Of a DNA stretch of 64,000 nucleotides, positions 45,142-53,621 are shown piece by piece (the stretch's first letter is position 1; each line of letters starts with the position of its first letter). The stretch covers positions 98,079 through 162,078 of the forward strand of contig NZ_LROS01000077.1 in assembly GCF_001675165.1 (NCBI RefSeq). The letters are read 5' to 3'. Under the pieces are notes generated by a model. That model was not told where the DNA came from, made no database searches, and worked only from the letters and a program-made list of their open reading frames with translations. The position numbers and the translations under genes were made by a program. The stretch is from Clostridium ragsdalei P11 (GTDB taxonomy: Bacteria; Bacillota; Clostridia; Clostridiales; Clostridiaceae).

Positions 45142-45163
45142 ACACACTTATATATAAGTGTGT
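45142..45163 (+). terminator. 22-nt perfect palindrome between acyltransferase and manC
   Basis: ACACACTTATA is followed by its exact complement TATAAGTGTGT. There is no T tract, so it may be a weak terminator, an mRNA end or an operator for manC, which starts 59 bases downstream. Confidence 0.4.
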
Positions 45164-45221
45164 ATGCGTATGTATAAAAATGATAGATAAAATCTAAAAT
45201 TGCGATAGGAGGCTTAACATT

Positions 45222-46601
45222 ATGAGAGTAATAATTTTAGCAGGTGGAAGTGGTACAAGGTTATGGCCCCTTAGCCGTGACAGATATCCAAAACAATTCA
45301 TTAAATTACAAGTTGATAAGCCATCCTTGTTCCAGGAAACCTTTAAAAGAAGTTTATTATTAGCAGATGTAAATGATATATATGTAGTAACAAATGAAAA
45401 ATATAAATTTTTAGTAATGGGTTCTGTTGAAGAATTAGGCTATGGATATAATGAATCTAATATAATTGTTGAACCTGAAGCTAAAAACACCCTTCCTGCG
45501 ATTTATGCAGGTGTTTATGAAATAGCTAAAAAGGGTAATGATACGGTAGTTGTTTTTCCTTCTGACCATATGATTGCAAAAGGTGAGGAATTTGCAAATA
45601 TTATTAAAAATTCAGTACCATTAACTACAGATTCAATTATAACCTTTGGCATTAAACCGGATAATCCAAACACTGGCTATGGATATATTGCACCTGGAAA
45701 TAAAAAATTAAATGGTTATGAAGTAAAAGAATTTAAAGAAAAACCAGAAGCTGAAATTGCTGCAACCTATGTTGATGAGGGCTACTATTGGAATGCAGGA
45801 ATATTTATGTTTAATACTGATATTTTTATAAATGAAGTAAAACGCTATGCTCCCAATATATACAATGCTTTTGAAATCAGCAGTACTATAGAGGAAGCTT
45901 TCAATAAAATAGATGAAAAAATTTCAATAGATTATGGTATTATGGAAAAAAGCAAAAACGTGGCTGTTGCACCTGTAGATATAGGCTGGAATGATCTTGG
46001 CAGCTTTGATTCTTTTTATGAAGTTTTTGATAAGGATGAAAATAATAATATATCTGATAAGGATAATATACTTATTGATTCTAAAGACAACTACATATAT
46101 TCAGAAAAAGGCAAACTAGTAACAGCAGTAGGTGTCAATGATTTAATTGTAGTTGATAATAGAGATGCTTTGCTTATTTGCAAAAAAGATCAGTCACAAA
46201 AGGTAAAGAAAGTTGTACAATCCTTAAAAGAAAGAAATGATAGTAGAGTAGAATATCATGTTCAAGATTACAGGCCTTGGGGAAGTTATAAAGTTCTAGA
46301 AGAAGAGAAGAATTCATTTAAGATTAAAAGAATTAAAGTAAGCCAGGGTAAGAAGTTAAGCTACCAGATGCATTATCATAGAAGTGAGCATTGGATTGTT
46401 GTTAAAGGTATGGCCAAAATGACAATAGATGATGTAGAAAAGCTGGTACCTGCAGGAGAAAGTATTTTTATAAAACCTGGACAAAAGCATAGACTTGAGA
46501 ATCCAGGAAAGATACCTCTTGAGATTATTGAGGTTCAGATGGGCAATTATTTAGAGGAAGATGATATTGTAAGATTTGAAGATGATTATGGAAGAAAATA
46601 A
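45222..46601 (+). CDS. manC: Mannose-1-phosphate guanylyltransferase / mannose-6-phosphate isomerase
   Basis: 459 aa. The N-terminal nucleotidyltransferase domain starts VIILAGGSGTRLWPLSRDRYPKQF, with VFPSDHMI, FGIKPDNPNTGYGYI, FKEKP and WNAGIFMF. The C-terminal cupin domain (about 340-459) has the metal-binding LSYQMHYHRSEHWIVVKG. It makes GDP-mannose, the precursor for Gmd/Fcl, so it completes the GDP-fucose route although it lies 22 kb from gmd. A broken copy lies 3 kb upstream. AGGAGG before the ATG. Confidence 0.95.
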   Translation: MRVIILAGGSGTRLWPLSRDRYPKQFIKLQVDKPSLFQETFKRSLLLADVNDIYVVTNEKYKFLVMGSVEELGYGYNESNIIVEPEAKNTLPAIYAGVYEIAKKGNDTVVVFPSDHMIAKGEEFANIIKNSVPLTTDSIITFGIKPDNPNTGYGYIAPGNKKLNGYEVKEFKEKPEAEIAATYVDEGYYWNAGIFMFNTDIFINEVKRYAPNIYNAFEISSTIEEAFNKIDEKISIDYGIMEKSKNVAVAPVDIGWNDLGSFDSFYEVFDKDENNNISDKDNILIDSKDNYIYSEKGKLVTAVGVNDLIVVDNRDALLICKKDQSQKVKKVVQSLKERNDSRVEYHVQDYRPWGSYKVLEEEKNSFKIKRIKVSQGKKLSYQMHYHRSEHWIVVKGMAKMTIDDVEKLVPAGESIFIKPGQKHRLENPGKIPLEIIEVQMGNYLEEDDIVRFEDDYGRK

Positions 46602-46696
46602 ATTTAATTATAGTAGTTTTTATTGTCCTATCATTTTTGGCAGTCTTTATAAATTTAGTCATCGTACTTATAGATAATAAGATCAATTTAAAAAAT

Positions 46697-46729
46697 CTAG
46701 TTATGATATAATATTGATATCATAACTAG
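46697..46729. promoter_or_regulatory. Palindromic operator over the antitoxin promoter
   Basis: CTAGTTATGATAT (46697-46709) and ATATCATAACTAG (46717-46729) are perfect complements around seven bases. TATAAT at 46707-46712 lies inside, and the ribosome binding site AGGAGG starts at its right edge. Phd/YefM antitoxins repress their own genes by binding such sites. Confidence 0.7.
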
Positions 46730-46741
46730 GAGGTATACGTT

Positions 46742-46999
46742 ATGCCATCGATAAGACCAAGTTCAGATTTAAGAAACAATTACAGAGAAATATCAGAATT
46801 TTGCCACAAATACAATGAACCGGTTTATATAACTAAGAATGGTAAGGGAGATTTAGCTGTCATGAGCATTGAAACTTATGAAAAACTTGTGGGCAAATTT
46901 CAATTGTATAAATTGATTGATGAGGGTGTAGATGCGCTGGAAAAGAAAAAAGTGAGACCATTTAAAGAAGCATTTGATGATATACAGAAAGGTTTATAA
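46742..46999 (+). CDS. Phd/YefM-type antitoxin, no toxin partner seen
   Basis: 85 aa. PSSDLRNNYREISEFCHKYNE, EPVYITKNGKGDLAVMSIETYEKL is the Phd/YefM DNA-binding fold (motif quoted in two pieces), and the C-terminal tail would wrap a RelE/ParE-type toxin. A second frame starts right after it (ATGAGTATTC) but stops after four codons, so the toxin gene seems deleted. The gene is probably autoregulated through the palindrome upstream. Confidence 0.88.
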   Translation: MPSIRPSSDLRNNYREISEFCHKYNEPVYITKNGKGDLAVMSIETYEKLVGKFQLYKLIDEGVDALEKKKVRPFKEAFDDIQKGL

Positions 47000-47059
47000 A
47001 ATGAGTATTCTATAAATAAATACAGTATGATATAATAATATAAATAAAACTAAGGTAGA

Positions 47060-48173
47060 GTGATAAGATTGGCAAATGAAAAAATAAAATGGCATCCAGC
47101 CTTTGCAGCGGCAATACAGCTCGAACTAAAAGAATATAGGGAAGACTTGGAATTTGTAACAGAGTACCAGTTGACAGATGAACCTTTGAGAATAGATGTG
47201 TTAGTGATAAAGAAACTGAAAGATATAAGAATAACTAAATCTCTGGGGAAAATATTTAGAAAATACAATATATTTGAATATAAGTCACCTACAGATTATA
47301 TATCAATAGATGACTACTATCAATGAATCTTACTTAGTGGGAAAAGCGATTATCACCAAATCTTTGATTTAATGTGAATCGCTTTCTTTTTAGAGATTTG
47401 TTTTTCCCACTAAGTTTAGATGAATTATCTAGGGGCGTAGCTACTGTTATCTCCCACTTTGATAGAAGTGGGAGTGTTATAGTAGGTAGCCATCAGGCAA
47501 AGTAAAGGCCTATGCATATCTCTACAAAGCATTATCGGAAGGAACTAATAAGATAAATATAAAAGAAATGACAGTAACATTAACATCAAATAAATATCCC
47601 AGAAAATTGGTAGAGTACTTGAAAAGTGAACGGGGAGCCATAGTGGAAGCTGTGGATAATGGTATATACTATATAAAGAATACAGACATAGAAACACAAT
47701 TCTTGGTATCAAAAGAATTAGACGATGAAGGATCACAATATTTGAAATTACTCCAAACTGACTATCAAAATAAAAATTTGATAAAAAAGTGGATAGCAGA
47801 GTACATAGATAATATAAAGAATCCACTGTATGCGGTAATAATGGATGTACTTGCAGAAGTAAATCCAAATGAAATATTGGAGGGATATAAAAATATGGGA
47901 AGAGTGAAATTGAGCGAAGATAATAGAGAATTTCTACTTGATATGATGAAAAAGCTTGAATTGGATAAAAAACTTAAACAAGAAGGAATAGAAGAGGGAA
48001 TAGAAAAAGGAATAGAAAGAGGAATAGAAAGAGGAATAGAAGAAGGAAAAGAAGAAGGAATTAGACAGCTAATATTAAGACAATATAAAAAAGGACTCAC
48101 GGTAGAATATATAGCAGATATAAATGACATTGACATTGAATATGTTAAGAAAGTAGTAAGCAGGGTAGAGTAA
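47060..48173 (+). pseudogene. Rpn / PD-(D/E)XK nuclease family gene interrupted by a palindromic element
   Basis: The 5' part (from GTG 47060 or, more likely, TTG 47069) encodes AFAAAIQLELKEYREDLEF, EYQLTDEPLRIDVLVIKK and FEYKSPTDYISIDDYY, the start of Rpn-type (recombination-promoting nuclease / transposase-like) proteins with the D...E-x-K core. The 3' part encodes KVKAYAYLYKAL through EYVKKVVSRVE with an acidic EGIE/RGIE repeat region. Removing 47321-47495 joins them in frame into about 312 codons. As it stands, the protein stops within the insert, after which an internal ATG at 47568 could give a partial product. Confidence 0.9.
47321..47495. repeat. Palindromic IS200/IS605-like miniature element, long copy (175 bp)
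   Basis: Same ends and right hairpin as 5083-5205 (only T for C at one position in TGTTATAGTAGG), but the left hairpin has 52 more bases, with stem GTGGGAAAAGCGATT against AATCGCTTT and TTTTTCCCAC. It follows CTAT without a target duplication. It carries no gene and would depend on a Y1-type transposase elsewhere. Confidence 0.82.
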
Positions 48174-48192
48174 TTTACCCTGCTTTTATTTT
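48159..48192 (+). terminator. Terminator across the end of the Rpn gene
   Basis: AGCAGGGTA pairs with TACCCTGCT around an 8-nt loop that includes the TAA stop codon, followed by TTTATTTT. Confidence 0.8.
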
Positions 48193-48236
48193 GCTATATC
48201 CATCAGTTAATGTGTATTTTCTAACTTAAAAATCAA

Positions 48237-48442
48237 CTTATACGCAGGCATATTTTTACAATAATGAAGTTCTTTTAAATATTTTGCATATAAGTCTTAG
48301 AAAAAAATTCGTAAAAACTTAGGACTTTTGAATTGTTTGAGGTACGAGTTTTCAAAAGTTCTTAGCTTTTTTAGAATTTTTTACTTAGACTTATCAAAAT
48401 ATTTAATGAACTGAAGGTTGTAAAAAATATCCGGAGTATAAG
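48237..48442. repeat. Long palindromic hairpin element, copy 2
   Basis: It has the same pattern as 20537-20743 but in the opposite orientation: the arms begin CTTATACGCAG and end CGGAGTATAAG, and the loop contains TTTGAGGTACGAGTTTT, the complement of the loop of copy 1. Outer bases AAAAATCAA / TTGATTTTT extend the stem. It fills most of the 518-base gap before the second sugar transferase gene. The rest of the gap is AT-rich, with a small GGGGCT/AGCCCC hairpin (48645-48662) before the ribosome binding site. Confidence 0.8.
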
Positions 48443-48691
48443 TTGATTTTTTTGTTTAGAATTACTACTAATTGCTGGTTATTTTTTTTGCCTAAAATTA
48501 CATACTTTTCTAGACAAATTCCGGTATATATCTACCCCAATTTGACAAAAAATCATAGTTTAGTATTTTTTCATTAAACTTGACAAAACTGCTTATATTT
48601 TAAACTTGTTTATACTCAAATAGCACATTATTATTAGATATGAGGGGGCTTTACATAGCCCCAATTAGTTAAAAAAGGTGGGGATTTTTCA

Positions 48692-49360
48692 TTGAATGGG
48701 CTGCAAATCGAATCTACTAAAATAGTGGTGAAAAGTATGGAAAAGTATGAAAAAAGTGCTGACTACCATTTACTTAAGAGAATTATAGATATAATTTTCT
48801 CTTTTGTTGGAATTATTGCCTTTTTTCCGATTATGTTTGTAGTGGCAGTTGCAATTAAGTTTGATTCTAAAGGGCCTATTATATTTTCACAGGCTAGAGT
48901 GGGAAAAAACGGTAAACTTTTCAAAATGTACAAGTTTAGATCTATGATTCACGATGCAGAACAGCTTTTGGACAACCTTCAACATAAGAACGAGATGACA
49001 GGACCCATATTTAAAATAAAGCAAGATCCAAGGATTACAAGAGTGGGAAGGTTTATAAGAAAAACCAGTCTTGATGAGCTTCCACAGTTGTTTAATGTGA
49101 TAAAAGGTGAAATGTCACTGGTAGGTCCGAGACCTAATCTTCCGAAAGAAGTTGCAAAGTTTACTTGCGAGCAAAAAATTAAACTTTTAGCAAAGCCAGG
49201 TCTTACGTGTTACTGGCAGGTTATGGGCAGAAGCAGCATTGATTTTGATGAATGGATGGAACTAGATTTGAAATATATAAAGGATAGGAGCACGTTTTTA
49301 GATATAAAGTTAATATTTAAAACTTTAGGTGTATTCTTTGGAGATAAAAATGCAAGCTAA
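48692..49360 (+). CDS. Undecaprenyl-phosphate sugar phosphotransferase, initiating enzyme of cluster 2
   Basis: 222 aa with the same length and nearly the same motifs as the protein of 21415 ([64 protein letters not shown]). The start is TTG behind AAGGTGGGG. It starts synthesis of a second lipid-linked unit. The two are clear duplicates; the C-terminal half is most alike. The sugar transferred may be the same in both clusters. Confidence 0.93.
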   Translation: MNGLQIESTKIVVKSMEKYEKSADYHLLKRIIDIIFSFVGIIAFFPIMFVVAVAIKFDSKGPIIFSQARVGKNGKLFKMYKFRSMIHDAEQLLDNLQHKNEMTGPIFKIKQDPRITRVGRFIRKTSLDELPQLFNVIKGEMSLVGPRPNLPKEVAKFTCEQKIKLLAKPGLTCYWQVMGRSSIDFDEWMELDLKYIKDRSTFLDIKLIFKTLGVFFGDKNAS

Positions 49361-49400
49361 GAACTAAAAATATAAAATTTGCTGAGGTGAATACAGAAAA

Positions 49401-50555
49401 ATGAAAAATATTTTTATTATAGGTTCAAAAGGCATACCTGCAAGATATGGTGGTTTTGAGACATTTGTTGATAAACTTACTTTTCATAAAAAAAATATTG
49501 ATATTAAGTATCATATAGCATGTTTGGCAGAAGATGAAAAAGAGTTTGAATATAATAATGCACGATGCTTCAATGTTAAAGTAAAAAATATAGGAAGTGC
49601 TAGGGCTGTTCTATATGATATAAAAGCATTAAAAATGGCTGAAAAATATATAAAGAAAAATAATTTAAAAGATTCCATTATTTATATACTAGCTTGTAGA
49701 ATAGGTCCCTTTTTAGCTTTTTATAAAAAAAAGTTAGAGAAGCAGGGCATTAAAGTATATGTTAACCCTGATGGACATGAATGGAAAAGGAGCAAGTGGA
49801 ACAAAGCAGTAAAGGCATACTGGAAGTATTCTGAAAGACTAATGGTGAGGCACGCAGATTTTTTAATATGTGATTCACTTGGAATTGAAGAATATATAAA
49901 GGAAAATTATAAAGAATATAATCCTAATACTACATTTATAGCTTATGGTGCAGATATCGAAAAATCAACTTTATCAGATGATGATCCAAAGCTGTTGAAT
50001 TGGTTTTATAAAAATAGTATTAAATCTAAACAATACTATTTGATTGTTGGAAGGTTTGTTCCTGAAAATAATTATGAAGTTATGATTAGAGAAATTATGG
50101 CATCAAAAACCGATAAAGATTTAGTTATTATAACAAATGTTGAAAAAAATAAGTTTTATGATGAGTTATTATTAAAAACCCACTTTGATAAAGATAAACG
50201 TATAAAGTTTGTTGGTACAGTTTATGATCAGGAGTTAATTAAAAAAATCAGGGAAAATGCCTATGGTTATATACACGGACATGAAGTAGGAGGAACAAAC
50301 CCTTCTTTATTAGAAGCTTTAGCAAGTACTCAGTTAAACTTACTTGTAGATGTTAATTTTAATAGGGAAGTTGGCAGGGATGGAGCTATTTATTTTAAGA
50401 AAAGTAGGGGTGACTTATCAACCTTAATTAAAAAAATAGAGAAGTTGGATATAAATAACATTAATAAATTATCTGAAAATGCTAAAAATAGAATAATTAA
50501 TAGTTATTCATGGAATAAGATTGTAAACGACTATGAAGAATTATTTGGTATTTAG
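49401..50555 (+). CDS. Glycosyltransferase of the DUF1972 / rhamnosyltransferase type (GT4)
   Basis: 384 aa. The N-terminus IFIIGSKGIPARYGGFETFVD is the DUF1972 signature found in pneumococcal Cps2T-type beta-1,4-rhamnosyltransferases. The C-terminal domain has YLIVGRFVPENNYEVMIRE and YIHGHEVGGTNPSLLEAL. It most often adds the second sugar to the lipid-linked primer. No rhamnose synthesis genes are in the window, so the donor may be something else or be made elsewhere. Confidence 0.88.
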   Translation: MKNIFIIGSKGIPARYGGFETFVDKLTFHKKNIDIKYHIACLAEDEKEFEYNNARCFNVKVKNIGSARAVLYDIKALKMAEKYIKKNNLKDSIIYILACRIGPFLAFYKKKLEKQGIKVYVNPDGHEWKRSKWNKAVKAYWKYSERLMVRHADFLICDSLGIEEYIKENYKEYNPNTTFIAYGADIEKSTLSDDDPKLLNWFYKNSIKSKQYYLIVGRFVPENNYEVMIREIMASKTDKDLVIITNVEKNKFYDELLLKTHFDKDKRIKFVGTVYDQELIKKIRENAYGYIHGHEVGGTNPSLLEALASTQLNLLVDVNFNREVGRDGAIYFKKSRGDLSTLIKKIEKLDINNINKLSENAKNRIINSYSWNKIVNDYEELFGI

Positions 50556-50632
50556 GCATTTGAAAGAAAATAAAAAATAGGCCATCATATTGACTAGTTA
50601 TTTCTTTGAAAATGCCTTATTAGGGGGCACTT

Positions 50633-51748
50633 ATGAGAATAGGAATTGATGCACATGTTATAGGGGATAAATCCGGAGGTAATGAAACATATTATAGAAA
50701 TTTAATAGAACAAATAGCTAAATTAATTACAAATGAAGAAGTTTATTTATATTTCAATGATTTAAAAAAATCATCACTTATTAATATTGACAATGAAGAT
50801 AATATTAAAATAAAAAGCTTTAAGACTTCTAATGCAGTTAAGAGATATATGAAGTATTTACCGGATTACGTACAAAAGGATAAACTTGATGTACTTCATT
50901 TGCAGTATTTTCCGGTAATAAAGAAAAAGTGCAAGGTTGTAGGTACTATACATGATATTTCTTTTGAACATTATCCAGAGTATTTTACTAAAAAAAATTT
51001 ATTGATGAATAAGATTTTGATACCTGCTTTGGCAAAACAGGCTGATAAAATTTTAACTGTTTCCAATTTTTCAAAGCAGGATATTAGCAATAAATATGGA
51101 ATTGATCCTGATAAAATTGTTGTTACGTATTTAGCGGCCAGTGAAAGATATAAAGTTATAAAGGATTATGAATTATTAATACAAACCAGGAAAAAATTCA
51201 ACATTAATGGAGAATTTCTTTTAACTGTAGGAAATCTTCAGCCAAGAAAAAATTTGAGCAGATTGTTTACTGTTTATATTAATTTGAGAAACAAAAAATT
51301 GATTGATGAAAAACTTGTTGTTGTTGGTAAAAAAGCCTGGTTGTTCAACGATATTTTCAAGTTTGTCAATGAATCAAAGTATAAGGAAGATATAATTTTT
51401 ACGGATTATGTGTCAGAAGAAGATTTAGCATTACTTTATAATGCAGCCAAATTGTTTGTATATCCTTCTGTATTCGAAGGCTTTGGACTGCCGCCTTTAG
51501 AAGCAATGTCATGTGGAACTCCTGTTGTTACTTCAAATATTACTTCTATACCTGAAGTAACAGGAAATGCAGCAGTGCTATTTAATCCATGGGATGTGGA
51601 AGATATGGAAGAAAAAATTGTTACTACAATAAATAATAAGGATATGCTTAATAAGTTAAGTGAACTGGGATTAAAAAGATCACTGGATTTTTCTTGGAAA
51701 AAAACTGCCCAAATAACATTGGAGGCATACCATGGAATGGTTACTTAG
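50633..51748 (+). CDS. Glycosyltransferase family 4
   Basis: 371 aa. The N-terminus RIGIDAHVIGDKSGGNETYYRN and KVVGTIHDISFEHYPEYF belong to the mannosyltransferase-like GT4 group; the C-terminal part has LLTVGNLQPRKNLSRLF and YPSVFEGFGLPPLEAMSCGTPVVTSN (given in pieces: YPSVFEGFGLPPLEA, MSCGTPVV). It adds a sugar to the cluster-2 unit. It overlaps the next gene by 17 bases. Confidence 0.91.
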   Translation: MRIGIDAHVIGDKSGGNETYYRNLIEQIAKLITNEEVYLYFNDLKKSSLINIDNEDNIKIKSFKTSNAVKRYMKYLPDYVQKDKLDVLHLQYFPVIKKKCKVVGTIHDISFEHYPEYFTKKNLLMNKILIPALAKQADKILTVSNFSKQDISNKYGIDPDKIVVTYLAASERYKVIKDYELLIQTRKKFNINGEFLLTVGNLQPRKNLSRLFTVYINLRNKKLIDEKLVVVGKKAWLFNDIFKFVNESKYKEDIIFTDYVSEEDLALLYNAAKLFVYPSVFEGFGLPPLEAMSCGTPVVTSNITSIPEVTGNAAVLFNPWDVEDMEEKIVTTINNKDMLNKLSELGLKRSLDFSWKKTAQITLEAYHGMVT

Positions 51749-52880
51749 TATTTTATTTGTTACACATCAATTTTTCGGGGGTAATTTTGACCTCTTTTAT
51801 ATAATGGCTTTGTTATTGATATTGAAAGATATCCTTTTTTTTAGGTATCGTAATATATCGACTACATTTATATTTTTACTGCCCATAATCATTATATTTA
51901 TACTCCAAATTCTTATGCTGCATGACCTGAATGTTGAAAAAGGAATAGCATCTGTAGGTAAGATGTTCTTATGTGTATACTTATTAAATGCAGTAAAAAA
52001 TAATTTTAGCAGAATTAATGTTACTAAACTATATAAATATGCTGTTTTACTATTAATGTTACTATTTGTTACCAGCTTATTTGTGAGAACAGATGTTTTT
52101 TGGGTATTTAATGATTTAACTAATAAATTTCTTACAACCAGATTAAAACTTTTATATATAGAGCCTAGTGAATTATCATTTCATGCCGCAGTGCTAGCAT
52201 TATTTATCTTATTTTACAATAATAATTGTGAGAAGCTTTTTATAGACTATGAGAATTTATTATATTTAATTATCCTTTTAGTAATTATGGCATATTCAGG
52301 CGGTTTAGGTGGAATTGTACTAGTTTTATTTACAGTTATATTTATATTAAGTCGTGATAATTTAAAAAAATCTACAGTTGGAAGAAAAATTGTATATATA
52401 TATATAATCCTATGTATGATTCCAATAATTTTTATTTTCATTAACTATTTTCAGAGTTCTATAGTATTAAGGCTTCAAGCTATTATGAGCGGATCAGATT
52501 CTTCCTTTAACTATAGAGTATTTAAAGGATTTAATGGAATGAAAGCATGTTTAGAGTCTAATCCACTTTTAGGAATTGGCTTTGGCAATCTAAACACGGA
52601 CTATTATGAATATATGCTGCTTTCATATGGATTAGTAAGCAAAATAGCAAACTCCTTTATGTATGCAATAGCAGAAGGAGGATTATTGTTTTTATTTTAT
52701 CTGAGTTACCTTTTTGTTTATATGTGGAAACATATTAATAATGATACTTTTAAATATGCACTATTAATATTCATATTTTTATATCAAATAGGAGGAGGAT
52801 ATTTTACCAATCCAATTAATTGGATTATTTATGGAGTAATATTAAGTGATAGTGCTAAAGAAAGAGCAGAGGTGTCATGA
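51732..52880 (+). CDS. Wzy-like polymerase, cluster 2
   Basis: 382 aa, about ten membrane segments. NPLLGIGFGNLNTDYYEYM and a later AEGGLLFLFYLSYLF fit the conserved loop and helix of O-antigen polymerase/ligase proteins. The start lies within the end of the previous gene, showing tight coupling, and it overlaps the following acyltransferase start by four bases (ATGA). It polymerises the second repeat unit. Confidence 0.8.
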   Translation: MEWLLSILFVTHQFFGGNFDLFYIMALLLILKDILFFRYRNISTTFIFLLPIIIIFILQILMLHDLNVEKGIASVGKMFLCVYLLNAVKNNFSRINVTKLYKYAVLLLMLLFVTSLFVRTDVFWVFNDLTNKFLTTRLKLLYIEPSELSFHAAVLALFILFYNNNCEKLFIDYENLLYLIILLVIMAYSGGLGGIVLVLFTVIFILSRDNLKKSTVGRKIVYIYIILCMIPIIFIFINYFQSSIVLRLQAIMSGSDSSFNYRVFKGFNGMKACLESNPLLGIGFGNLNTDYYEYMLLSYGLVSKIANSFMYAIAEGGLLFLFYLSYLFVYMWKHINNDTFKYALLIFIFLYQIGGGYFTNPINWIIYGVILSDSAKERAEVS

Positions 52881-53608
52881 TGAAAATTAAAAATTGCTTA
52901 TTAATGTTTATTCCAATAAATAGGTTGAAGATATATTTATACAATAAATTGTTGAATTACAAAATAGATAAAAGCTGTAAAATTGGTTTTTCTTATATTG
53001 ATGCTGTTTACTTTGAATTAGGCAGGGGAAGTATCATAGGAAACTTTAATTTAATTAAGAATTGTAACAAAATAGTAATAAAAGAAAATTCTACAATATT
53101 AAAGTATAATTTTTTCAAAAGTTGTAAGAGCATAATTATTGGAAACAATACAGTAATCGTAAGAGATAATAAATTTTTACACAACGATAATGTAGGTGTT
53201 GGATTCGGCGGCAATATTATTATAGGAAATTTTAGTACTATTGTTAACAAGCATTATTTTGACTTAACGGATGATATTTATATTGGTGATAAGTGCACAA
53301 TTGCAGGTAATGGCACTGAATTTTGGACACATGGATTTGACCTGGGAAATAATAGGGTTCAAGGTCAAATCAAGTTACTGGACAATATATATATTGGGGC
53401 AGGTGTAAAATTTAACTTTGGTTTAAAAGTAAATAGTAATAATATTGTAGGAATGGGCAGTATACTAACTAAATCAATTAACTGTGAAGGATATTTAATA
53501 GGTGGTATTCCGGCAAAACCAATATCAAAATTGAATAATGACAAAATTGGTTACAAAGAAATAGGCACTATTAATAATAAGAGGGTATATAGAAAAATAA
53601 TTGATTAA
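52877..53608 (+). CDS. Hexapeptide-repeat (LbH) acyltransferase
   Basis: 243 aa. Left-handed beta-helix repeats span about 45-215 (GRGSIIGNFNLIKNCNKIVI, IYIGDKCTIAGNGTEFWTHG, IYIGAGVKFNFGLKV), ending NSNNIVGMGSILTKSI and GGIPAKPISKL. The FWTHG segment corresponds to the acceptor/catalytic His loop. It probably acetylates a cluster-2 sugar. It sits between the polymerase and an asparagine synthase-like gene, with overlaps on both sides. Confidence 0.87.
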   Translation: MMKIKNCLLMFIPINRLKIYLYNKLLNYKIDKSCKIGFSYIDAVYFELGRGSIIGNFNLIKNCNKIVIKENSTILKYNFFKSCKSIIIGNNTVIVRDNKFLHNDNVGVGFGGNIIIGNFSTIVNKHYFDLTDDIYIGDKCTIAGNGTEFWTHGFDLGNNRVQGQIKLLDNIYIGAGVKFNFGLKVNSNNIVGMGSILTKSINCEGYLIGGIPAKPISKLNNDKIGYKEIGTINNKRVYRKIID

Positions 53609-53621
53609 TGGAGGAGATAAC

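Noticed and set aside
47765..48136. Minus-strand frame with a SIPSSIPLSIPL repeat
   Set aside because: It is the antisense image of the EGIE/RGIE repeat in the Rpn gene; that repeat is common in the family and not a separate feature.
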